Part shown: positions 1 to 5,342 of the stretch, one piece after another
Position numbering within the stretch: position 1 is the stretch's first letter
How the letters are laid out: the number at the start of each line of letters is the position of its first letter
Source: Nocardiopsaceae bacterium
GTDB taxonomy: Bacteria; Actinomycetota; Actinomycetes; Streptosporangiales; Streptosporangiaceae
Reading direction: 5' to 3'
NCBI GenBank assembly: GCA_031254715.1
Contig: JAIRTY010000080.1
Location: 1 to 9,891, forward strand
DNA: 9,891 nucleotides
Notes under the pieces: model-generated
What the model was told of the DNA's origin: nothing
Seen by the model: only the letters and a program-made list of their open reading frames with translations
Database searches by the model: none
Program-made: the position numbers and the translations under genes

Positions 1-1543
1 CGGCTCCCAGCGACTCCCCCAGCTCGGCGATGGCGCGCGCCCGCACCACCAGGTCGGTGGCTGCCTGCGCGGCGGCCTCCTCCTCGCTCGGCTCGTCGCC
101 GGTGAGGTCCAGGGTGAGCTGCCCGGCTCCGGGCGCGGCAGCGTCGCGGAGCTCCTTCCCCAGGTACCGCAGCGACAGGTCGGCCAGGTCGAACGAGCGC
201 TGGCCGGGCAGGGCGAGGTAGGCGGCGAGCGCGGTGTCCATAGTGAGCCCGGACAGCTCGAGCCCGCGGGCCGCCAGCGCGTGCAGCGGTCCCTTGGCGT
301 CGTGCATGGCCTTCGGCGGGCCGGTGCCGGCCAGCCAGTCGGCCAGTGCCTGCTCGTCCTCCTCGGCGAGTCCCACCGGGTCCAGGTAAGCACCGGCCCC
401 GTCGGGGGTGGCCAGGGCCAGCCCTGACATGATCCCGGTGCCGCGGCCCCAGCTGCCGGCGACCGCGAGGCCGGCACGGCCGGGCGCGGATCCGTGCTCG
501 GCCAGCCAGCCGGCCACCTCACCGGTCCCTGGGCTGGCGATCTCGACCTCGAAGGCCTGCCCGCCCGCCTCGTCCGCCTGCTGGGCGGCGGCCGGTGCGG
601 CTATCCCGTTCGGAAGCGTGCTGTAGAGCCGGTCTCGCAGGACCCGGAACTGGAGCGTGTCGAACAGCTGGTGGATCTGCTCCCGTTCCCACGGGACGGG
701 CCGCAGGTCCTGCGGTCCGGCCGCCAGCGGGACGTCCCGGGCGAGCTCGGTGAGCTGGCGGTTCCGCAGTACGTCCGCCAGGTGCTCGCGGAGCCGGTCG
801 CCGGCCTTCCCCTTGACCTCGTCGACCCGGTCCACCAGCCCCGCCAGCGAGCCGAAATCGGCGATCCACCGGGCCGCGGTCTTCTCCCCCACGCCCGGGA
901 TGCTGGGCAGGTTGTCGCTCGGGTCGCCGCGCAGCGCCGCGAAGTCCGGGTACTGGACCGGGGTGAGGCCGTACTTCTCGGTCACCGCCGCCGGCGTGAA
1001 CCGGGTCATCTCGCTGATGCCGCGCCTGGTCATCAGCACCGTCACGTGGTCGTTGACGAGCTGCAGGTTGTCCCGGTCGCCGGAGACGATCAGGACGTCA
1101 AGCCCGGCCTCGGTGGCCTGCGTGGTCAGGGTGGCGATGATGTCGTCGGCCTCGTAGCCGGCCGCCGACAGCCGCGCGATCCCGAGCACGTCGAGCACCT
1201 CGAAGATGAGGCTGAGCTGGCTGCGGAAGTCCGCCGGGGTCTCCCGCCGGGTGGCCTTGTACTCGACGTACTGCTCGTGCCGGAAGGTCGGCTCGCTGCG
1301 GTCGAAGGCGGCCGCCACGTGCGTGGGCTGCTCGTCCCGCAGCACGTTGATGAGCATGGCGGTGAACCCGTACACGGCGTTGGTCGGCTGCCCGGTCGTG
1401 GTCGAGAAGTTCTCGATCGGCAGCGCGAAGAACGCCCGGTAGGCCAGCGAGTGCCCGTCGAGCAGAAGCAGCTTGCCGTCGGCGGCCGGAGCGTCCGTGC
1501 TGGCCGTGCCGGGTGCGGGTACCTGAGTCGGCTTCGTGGCCAC
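1..1543 (-). CDS. polA: DNA polymerase I, N-terminal part (partial, cut by left edge)
   Basis: The frame from a GTG at 1543 stays open to base 1, giving 514 codons of a protein usually near 900 residues. It acts in Okazaki fragment maturation and repair synthesis. The 5'-3' exonuclease domain spans about residues 25-320. Metal-binding acidic residues are visible: D29 (LLLLDGHSLAYRAFF), D81 (AAFDRSEPTFR), E131/D133/D134 (GYEADDIIAT), D156/D158 (VSGDRDNLQLV) and D207/D210 (RGDPSDNLPS), followed by the helix-3-turn-helix IPGVGEKTAARW (214-225). Residues about 340-514 fit the 3'-5' exonuclease-like region; I do not see the DxE metal motif of proofreading enzymes, as expected for actinobacterial PolA, where this domain is usually inactive. 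The polymerase domain lies outside the window. The GTG was chosen because an in-frame TAG lies four codons upstream (1553-1555) and no Shine-Dalgarno is present; a TAGACT box sits 6 nt before it, suggesting a leaderless mRNA. Confidence 0.97.
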   Translation of the reverse strand, partial: MATKPTQVPAPGTASTDAPAADGKLLLLDGHSLAYRAFFALPIENFSTTTGQPTNAVYGFTAMLINVLRDEQPTHVAAAFDRSEPTFRHEQYVEYKATRRETPADFRSQLSLIFEVLDVLGIARLSAAGYEADDIIATLTTQATEAGLDVLIVSGDRDNLQLVNDHVTVLMTRRGISEMTRFTPAAVTEKYGLTPVQYPDFAALRGDPSDNLPSIPGVGEKTAARWIADFGSLAGLVDRVDEVKGKAGDRLREHLADVLRNRQLTELARDVPLAAGPQDLRPVPWEREQIHQLFDTLQFRVLRDRLYSTLPNGIAAPAAAQQADEAGGQAFEVEIASPGTGEVAGWLAEHGSAPGRAGLAVAGSWGRGTGIMSGLALATPDGAGAYLDPVGLAEEDEQALADWLAGTGPPKAMHDAKGPLHALAARGLELSGLTMDTALAAYLALPGQRSFDLADLSLRYLGKELRDAAAPGAGQLTLDLTGDEPSEEEAAAQAATDLVVRARAIAELGESLGA

Positions 1544-1549
1544 GCGGGC

Positions 1550-1555
1550 AGTCTA
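1550..1555 (-). promoter_or_regulatory. Predicted -10 box of a leaderless polA promoter
   Basis: On the minus strand TAGACT (TANNNT pattern) ends exactly 6 nt before the polA GTG, which would put the transcription start at the first base of the start codon. No Shine-Dalgarno lies between. The -35 region is not convincing (CTGCCA at 17-bp spacing). The same geometry recurs at pdtaR. Confidence 0.45.
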
Positions 1556-1576
1556 GTGGCCTGCTCGGACACTGGC

Positions 1577-1615
1577 AGGCACCCAGCGCGGCCGGTCCTG
1601 CCGCGCTGGGTGCCT
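1577..1615 (-). terminator. Strong hairpin terminator between the epimerase gene and polA
   Basis: Perfect 16-bp inverted repeat, arms 1577-1592 and 1600-1615 (AGGCACCCAGCGCGGC and its complement), with a 7-nt loop. It lies 22 bp past the epimerase stop, in the right place to end that minus-strand transcript before the polA promoter. There is no T-run after it, which is common for actinobacterial hairpin terminators. Its distal arm abuts the -35 zone of the predicted polA promoter. Confidence 0.8.
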
Positions 1616-1636
1616 CAGTTCAGTGACTGCCTGTGC

Positions 1637-3001
1637 TCAGGAGCTGAAGGCGAAGATCGTCTCGGAGTTGAGGGTCTTGCCGGGGCCGAGCACGGTCGAG
1701 GGGAAGTTCGGCTGGTTCGGCGAGTCGGGGAAGTGCTGGGTCTCGAACGTGTAGGCCTGGGTCTGGCGGTAGATGTGACCGCTGATGCCGACCAGGGTGC
1801 CGTTCAGGAAGTTGCTGGTGTAGAACTGCACGCCCGGCTGGTCGGTCCAGACCGTCAGCTTCCGGCCGCTGCCCGGGTCAAGGGCGGTGGCCGCGAGGTT
1901 GAGGCCGTCCGGCCCGGTGCTGGCGGCGGTCTGGTTGTTCAGCACCCAGTTGTGGTCGTAGCCCTGCGCGATCAGCAGCTGCTGGCAGGACAGTGAGTTG
2001 GGCTGGGTGCAGTCCTCGATGCCGGACGCGATCGTCCGGGGCTGGGTGAAGTCGAACGGCGTGCCGGCGACCGGGTCGATCGCGCCGGTCGGGATCTGGG
2101 TGCTGTCGGTCGGGGTGTAGCTGTCCGCGTTGATCATGATCGGCTGGTCGGCGGCACTGCCCGACCCCTCGCCGGCCAGGTTGAAGTAGCTGTGGTTGGT
2201 CAGGTTGACCACGGTGGACAGGGCCGGGTCCTGGTTGGTCGCGGTGTAGTGGATCCGGAGGTTGCCTGCGTTGTCCAGGGTGTAGGTCACGACGACCTTG
2301 AGCTGGGCCGGGTAGCCGGTGCAGCCCTGCGGGCAGCCGGGGCTGCCGGCCGGGTGGCTCTCGTCGGCATTCGGGCTCACGAGCGTCAGCTGGACGCCGG
2401 CCTCGCTGCCGCCGCCCAGGTGGACCGGCTTGTCCGCCCAGATGTGGTTGCCGAAGCCGTTCAGCCCGCCGTGCAGGCTGTTCACGCCGTTGTTGATGGG
2501 CAGCGTGTAGGTCTGCCCGTTCAGGTGGAAGGTGCCCTTGGCGATCCGGTTGCCGTACCGGCCGATGGTCTCGCCGAAGTACGGGCCGCCGTTCGCGGTG
2601 ACCGGCGGGCTGTCCTTCTGGACGTAGTCCTGCAGCGTCTTGAAGCCGAGCACGACGTCGGACTCCGCGCCCTGGCGGCCAGGGACGTCGATCGACTGCA
2701 CGATGCCGCCGTAGGTGAGGATCCTGACCCGCATGCCCTGGCAGTTCGTCAGGGTGTACCGGAACACGTTCTCGGTCTTGCCGGTGTAGGGCTCGGTGGC
2801 CTGGCCGAACGGCTCCTTGCTGACGGTCGGGCCGCCGCAGCCAGCGCCCGAAGCCGCGCCCTGCCGTGCCGCGGAGCCCGGGGATCCCGGCGCGAAGGCC
2901 ATCCCCAGCGTGCCGGCGACGGCAAGGGTGAGGATGCCAACCCCTGCCATCCCCGGGCCTGACCAGCGCCCATTCCGTGTTAGCGCAAACAATGATCTCA
3001 T
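1637..3001 (-). CDS. Exported aldose 1-epimerase (galactose mutarotase family)
   Basis: 454 residues. Aldose epimerases interconvert alpha and beta anomers of sugars such as galactose and glucose. Family motifs are present: GRYGNRIAKG (147-156, substrate Arg), SLHGG with H177, TNHSYFNL with H270 (the two catalytic-region histidines), GYDHNW with D349, the ETQHFPDSPN signature (420-429), and the C-terminal catalytic Glu E447 in LNSETIF. Residues 18-38 are hydrophobic after a basic start, ending MAFAPGS, a plausible Sec signal or anchor; no good lipobox is seen. Cys pairs in two insertions (C223/C227, C331/C339) suit an extracytoplasmic protein with disulfides. The ATG at 3001 is preferred over an in-frame upstream extension (to 3166) because AAGGAGG lies 8 nt before it (3010-3016) and the signal sequence starts here. 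It probably acts on sugars released outside the cell; its exact sugar cannot be told. Confidence 0.93.
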   Translation of the reverse strand: MRSLFALTRNGRWSGPGMAGVGILTLAVAGTLGMAFAPGSPGSAARQGAASGAGCGGPTVSKEPFGQATEPYTGKTENVFRYTLTNCQGMRVRILTYGGIVQSIDVPGRQGAESDVVLGFKTLQDYVQKDSPPVTANGGPYFGETIGRYGNRIAKGTFHLNGQTYTLPINNGVNSLHGGLNGFGNHIWADKPVHLGGGSEAGVQLTLVSPNADESHPAGSPGCPQGCTGYPAQLKVVVTYTLDNAGNLRIHYTATNQDPALSTVVNLTNHSYFNLAGEGSGSAADQPIMINADSYTPTDSTQIPTGAIDPVAGTPFDFTQPRTIASGIEDCTQPNSLSCQQLLIAQGYDHNWVLNNQTAASTGPDGLNLAATALDPGSGRKLTVWTDQPGVQFYTSNFLNGTLVGISGHIYRQTQAYTFETQHFPDSPNQPNFPSTVLGPGKTLNSETIFAFSS

Positions 3002-3105
3002 CGAGTCCCCCTCCTTGGGATTCCGCTCTAGCGGCATTGTCGGTACCAGCGCAGGCGAAGTCACGCGGTTACGGAAAGAAGCCATGACATTTTGATACTG
3101 GCGGC

Positions 3106-3170
3106 CTTGATCATCATCATTGACAGCGCTAATGATCAAGCTGGTCGCGGATTTGGCTATGATCACAGCC
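3106..3170. promoter_or_regulatory. Cluster of TGATCA palindromes upstream of the epimerase gene
   Basis: Three TGATCA palindromes lie at 3108-3113, 3133-3138 and 3160-3165, spaced 25 and 27 bp (about 2.5 helical turns). The first two sit in a 9-bp inverted repeat, CTTGATCAT (3106-3114) and ATGATCAAG (3132-3140). The third lies in a 16-bp near-palindrome (3155-3170, arms GGCT/AGCC, one mismatched pair). The stretch is AT-rich for this genome and lies 105-170 bp before the epimerase start, so it is a likely operator or promoter zone. No convincing -35/-10 pair was fixed. Confidence 0.4.
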
Positions 3171-3528
3171 GTCGTCGGACGTTAAAGCGGCGCAAATTAT
3201 GACAAATACGTATCAACTAGGGCTGAGGAGGAGTGCCCGTCCTCCGCGGCGCGCCCGGCGGTGCGCATCGCCGGCCCGGTGCCCGTGCGACCGCTTGGCC
3301 GCGCCGGGCTCCCGTGCCCGTGCCGCCCCGGTGCCTGTCCGGCCAGGCAGGAGACGCGCGCACGGAAACGACGGCGGCGGCCGGACGGAAAGGTCCGTCA
3401 CTCGGCGTACATTCGCGCTTCCGCTAAGCGTCACGGAAACGCTTCGTGACCAGACGTTTGCCTCATATCGTCCAGTGAATGACAGCCGCTTTGCGCCGCA
3501 CGCCCACGCCTCGCTACCGTGGTGCAGA
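3171..3528. other. Non-coding stretch without a recognised gene
   Basis: Between the TGATCA cluster and the hairpin element I see no credible coding region: the open frames here are Arg/Pro/Ala-rich chance frames typical of high-GC DNA. Two small signals exist. The word CACGGAAACG occurs twice as a direct repeat (3361-3370 and 3432-3441), the second copy overlapping a short hairpin (AAGCGT/ACGCTT, about 3425-3443). A TATCGT hexamer on the plus strand (3466-3471) with TTCGTG 17 bp upstream could be a weak promoter reading toward the 3531-3600 element, but this is speculative. Confidence 0.35.
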
Positions 3529-3602
3529 GGGCCCGGGGAAACCGAGTAGAGAACATGTCAGCCCGGGGAAGGCTGACACGGCACCAAAGGTTCCCCGGGC
3601 TC
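3529..3602. repeat. Phased repeat and nested hairpin element downstream of pdtaR
   Basis: The word GCCCGGGGAA occurs at 3531-3540 and 3561-3570, and its exact reverse complement at 3591-3600, so the three copies are in 30-bp phase. Fold A: outer stem 3531-3543 with 3589-3600 (12 bp, one bulged A) enclosing a hairpin TGTCAGCC/GGCTGACA (3556-3563 and 3571-3578, 7-nt loop). Fold B: 3560-3570 pairs with 3591-3601 (11 bp, 20-nt loop), which excludes fold A. On the minus strand it lies 65 bp past the pdtaR stop, so the simplest reading is a transcription terminator for pdtaR; a structured leader or small RNA is the alternative. It matches no riboswitch consensus I can recall. Confidence 0.55.
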
Positions 3603-3666
3603 CCGGCTGTCCGCCCCGGCCGGCCCCCGCGTTCAGCCGGCCCTCGTCTCCAGCCAGCCCTCGCCT

Positions 3667-4266
3667 TCAGCCGGTGCCGGGCTCCGCCGGGAGCCGGCCG
3701 CCGAGCACGGCCTCGGCGACCGCGCGCATCGTCACCCGCCGGTCCATCGAGGTCTTCTGGATCCACCGGAACGCGTCCGGCTCGGACATGCCGTGTTCCG
3801 ACTGCAGCCGGCCCTTGGCCCGGTCGAGCACCTTACGTAGCTCGAGCCGTTCCTGCAGGGTGCCGACCTCGGAGGTGAGCGAGGTCAGCTCCTGGAAGCG
3901 GCTCACCGCGATCTCGATCGCCGGCACCAGGTCGGCCTTGGTGAACGGCTTGACCAGGTAGGCCATGGCGCCCGCGTCCCGGGCCCGTTCCACCAGTTCA
4001 CGCTGCGAGAACGCGGTCAGGATCACCACCGGGCAGAGCCGGTCGGCGGCGATCTGCTCGGCCGCCGAGATGCCGTCAAGGACCGGCATCTTGATATCGA
4101 AAATGGCCAGATCCGGGCGGAGGCGACCGGCCAGCTCGACCGCCTCGGCGCCGTCCGCGGCCTCCCCGGCGACCTCGTAACCCTCTTCTTCGAGCATTTC
4201 CTTCAGGTCGAGCCGGATCAGCGCCTCATCCTCGGCAATCACGACGCGAACAGGTTTCTGGCTCAC
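3667..4266 (-). CDS. pdtaR: ANTAR-domain response regulator, PdtaR type
   Basis: 199 residues, close to the length of Mycobacterium tuberculosis PdtaR (Rv1626), to which the sequence looks strongly similar (EDEALIRLDLKEMLEEEGYE, LTAFSQRELVERARDAGAMAYLVKPF). The receiver domain spans residues 6-120: acidic pocket E12/D13, phosphoacceptor D57 in AIFDIKMP, T84 and K106. A coiled linker (about 124-145) leads to a C-terminal ANTAR RNA-binding domain (about 138-188) with RKVLDRAKGRLQ, G-SEPDAFRWIQ and SMDRRVTMRAVAE. Such proteins are phosphorylated by a PdtaS-type histidine kinase and bind paired hairpins in nascent RNA to prevent termination. No kinase gene is in the window. The start is a GTG at 4264-4266; GAGGA abuts it with no spacing and cannot serve as a normal ribosome site, and a TAGGCT box 6 nt upstream argues for a leaderless transcript. 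Confidence 0.96.
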   Translation of the reverse strand: MSQKPVRVVIAEDEALIRLDLKEMLEEEGYEVAGEAADGAEAVELAGRLRPDLAIFDIKMPVLDGISAAEQIAADRLCPVVILTAFSQRELVERARDAGAMAYLVKPFTKADLVPAIEIAVSRFQELTSLTSEVGTLQERLELRKVLDRAKGRLQSEHGMSEPDAFRWIQKTSMDRRVTMRAVAEAVLGGRLPAEPGTG

Positions 4267-4272
4267 TCCTCG

Positions 4273-4278
4273 AGCCTA
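4273..4278 (-). promoter_or_regulatory. Predicted -10 box of a leaderless pdtaR promoter
   Basis: Minus-strand TAGGCT (TANNNT) followed by 6 nt and then the pdtaR GTG, the same arrangement as at polA. The first three bases (TAG, 4276-4278) are also the stop codon of the upstream GyrI-like frame. The -35 region is weak (GGGGAC at 17-bp spacing). Confidence 0.45.
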
Positions 4279-5019
4279 CCGAAACCGGGAAGACCGTCCC
4301 CGGACCTGCCCGGCCCGCCGGGGATTCCGGGCCGATGACCGAGGTGCCGGGTGACGCCTGCCGGGGCCAGGGGACTCCCGCTGAGTCACGCCCGCGCCGC
4401 CTAAGCGCGTGACCGGTTGCCGGAGGATGGTGCGCTGCTTCCCTGGCGCGACCCGGCGGAAGTCGCTGAGGTAGATCTCGTGATGCTTGCCGGCCATGCG
4501 CAGCCCTTGGGCGGGAATGAACTCGTCGTGCAACCGGGCGAGCACCTCGGCTTCGCTATCGAAGGACCCGACGTGCAGCGTCTGCACACAGCATCCCTCA
4601 GCCAGTGTCTCCAGCCGGACGTCGCCGAGACGCGCTGGCGGCGTCTTCTTACCGGCCTGCTGGACGGCGGCGGCGAACCTGGCCTTGTCGATCCACTCCG
4701 GCGCCATGAGCATCAGCGTCCAATCCCACCGGGACTTGTCCCGCGCCACGGTGAACGTGGCCATGTCCCCGGCCCACCACAGTCCTTCCAGCGGCGGGAC
4801 GACGTAGTCGCGCCCGAGGTCTTGCTTACTGGCGAACTTGAGCTTGTACGCCACCGGGTAGAGCGCCTCGACCGCCTCGGTGAAGGCGGGCGGGGCATTG
4901 GGGTCGCCGTGTCCGTCGATCATGAGGTACTGCATGTCAGGCACCTCAATGATCCGGAACCGGCCGCGGTGCGCGTGGTAGCAGTCGAGTGCCTGCTTGA
5001 AGTCGGTCTTGTCCGTCAT
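4276..5019 (-). CDS. GyrI-like small-molecule-binding domain protein
   Basis: 247 residues starting MTDKTDFKQALD. Family features are IDGHGDPN (34-41), AVEALYPVAYKLKFASK (49-65), PLEGLWWAGDMATF (76-89) and HHEIYLSDFRRVAPGKQRTILRQPV (179-203), matching stand-alone GyrI-like proteins of actinomycetes, which bind small hydrophobic ligands and in some cases have been reported to hydrolyse cyclopropanoid compounds. Relatives usually end near RTILRQPV; here the frame runs 44 residues further as an Arg/Pro/Ser-rich tail (204-247), and its TAG stop lies inside the predicted pdtaR -10 box. The tail may be a read-through after loss of the original stop or a frameshift. The ATG at 5019 fits the family start; an in-frame extension to 5190 would run through the tRNA gene and is rejected. 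The ribosome site is weak (AGGTG, 4-nt spacing). The role is probably protection against a toxic metabolite, but the ligand is unknown. Confidence 0.85.
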   Translation of the reverse strand: MTDKTDFKQALDCYHAHRGRFRIIEVPDMQYLMIDGHGDPNAPPAFTEAVEALYPVAYKLKFASKQDLGRDYVVPPLEGLWWAGDMATFTVARDKSRWDWTLMLMAPEWIDKARFAAAVQQAGKKTPPARLGDVRLETLAEGCCVQTLHVGSFDSEAEVLARLHDEFIPAQGLRMAGKHHEIYLSDFRRVAPGKQRTILRQPVTRLGGAGVTQRESPGPGRRHPAPRSSARNPRRAGQVRGRSSRFR

Positions 5020-5024
5020 CGGGC

Positions 5025-5044
5025 ACCTGGACTCGAACGGCGAG
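5025..5044 (-). other. Possible remnant of a tRNA 3' end upstream of the GyrI-like gene
   Basis: On the minus strand a 10-nt word GTTCGAGTCC, identical to the T-arm of the neighbouring tRNA, lies just before the GyrI-like start codon and is followed by sequence ending in GCCCGAT, similar to ACCCGAT after the tRNA. The T-stem bases around it do not pair, and no acceptor 5' strand or anticodon arm is found upstream, so it is not a functional tRNA. It could be a degraded tRNA duplicate or a chance match. Confidence 0.25.
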
Positions 5045-5163
5045 CCACGTCCTTTCTGTCTCCAGCCGGCTCGCAGCGCCTCGCCTGGGCTGCTGTCGCC
5101 GGCAAGGCATGAACCAGGCCGCCGGTTCTGCGGGCCGGGGGGTTCGGGCCTGGGTGTATCGGG

Positions 5164-5237
5164 TGCCCCGGGTGGGACTCGAACCCACACTGCACGGCTT
5201 TTGAGACCGCGGACTCTGCCAATTGGTCTACCGGGGC
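5164..5237 (-). tRNA. tRNA-Leu(CAA) with a short (class I) variable loop
   Basis: A complete 74-nt cloverleaf on the minus strand. Acceptor stem GCCCCGG/CCGGGGC (7 bp), U8 A9, a 3-bp D-stem GAC/GUC with an 11-nt loop CAATTGGCAGA, anticodon stem GCGGT/GCCGT (five pairs, two of them G-U), loop CTCAAAA giving anticodon CAA (reads UUG, leucine), a 5-nt variable region GCAGT, T-stem GTGGG/CCCAC with loop TTCGAGT, and discriminator A73. CCA is not encoded. The D-arm architecture and A73 are leucine-like, but leucine tRNAs normally have a long variable arm of ten or more nucleotides, which is absent. The gene sits between pyk and the GyrI-like gene; a TAAATT box at 5280-5285 is a possible promoter. 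Confidence 0.9.
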
Positions 5238-5279
5238 GCGACGGGCCGCACGCGAGCCATGTGGCCCGGATCAGCGCTC

Positions 5280-5285
5280 AATTTA
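5280..5285 (-). promoter_or_regulatory. Possible -10 box for the tRNA gene
   Basis: Minus-strand TAAATT in an otherwise GC-rich gap, with TTCCGG 18 bp upstream as a partial -35. It would give a 5' leader of about 35 nt before the tRNA. It lies just beyond the pyk terminator hairpin, so the tRNA could be transcribed independently of pyk. Confidence 0.35.
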
Positions 5286-5309
5286 CCTGGTTCCGCGCAC
5301 CCCCCGGAA

Positions 5310-5341
5310 GCCGCCGCGGCGGGGCCGGCGACGTCGGCGGC
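5310..5341 (-). terminator. GC hairpin just after pyk
   Basis: Arms GCCGCCG (5310-5316) and CGGCGGC (5335-5341) make a 7-bp stem that begins one base past the pyk stop codon; a shorter alternative fold (the 12-bp palindrome 5311-5322) exists inside it. No T-run follows. Likely terminates or stabilises the pyk transcript. Confidence 0.45.
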
Positions 5342-5342
5342 G

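Noticed and set aside
494..1996. Long 500-codon open frame on the plus strand
   Set aside because: It lies antisense to polA and the end of the epimerase gene, has no recognisable domain, and is Arg/Gly/Val-rich as expected of a high-GC shadow frame.
3002..3166. N-terminal extension of the epimerase to an ATG at 3166
   Set aside because: The ATG at 3001 has a textbook AAGGAGG at 8 nt and begins the signal segment; the extension would run across the TGATCA operator zone.
3199..3549. Plus-strand small protein in the pdtaR-epimerase gap
   Set aside because: Low-complexity Arg/Ala/Pro composition with no domain and no conservation evidence.
3529..3602. ANTAR target RNA for PdtaR
   Set aside because: Known ANTAR targets are paired stems with 6-nt loops having A at position 1 and G at position 4. 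The hairpin here has a 7-nt loop (TTCCCCG or CGGGGAA), which does not fit.
3510..3602. 6C RNA or a c-di-AMP (ydaO) riboswitch
   Set aside because: The C-rich loop has only four C in a row and one such hairpin, not the 6C pattern; the conserved ydaO core could not be recognised, and no suitable downstream plus-strand gene exists.
5017..5110. A second intact tRNA next to tRNA-Leu
   Set aside because: Only the T-loop word is present; the T-stem does not pair, and no matching acceptor 5' strand or anticodon arm was found.
5020..5190. N-terminal extension of the GyrI-like protein to 5190
   Set aside because: It would translate part of the tRNA gene, and the added residues have no similarity to the family.
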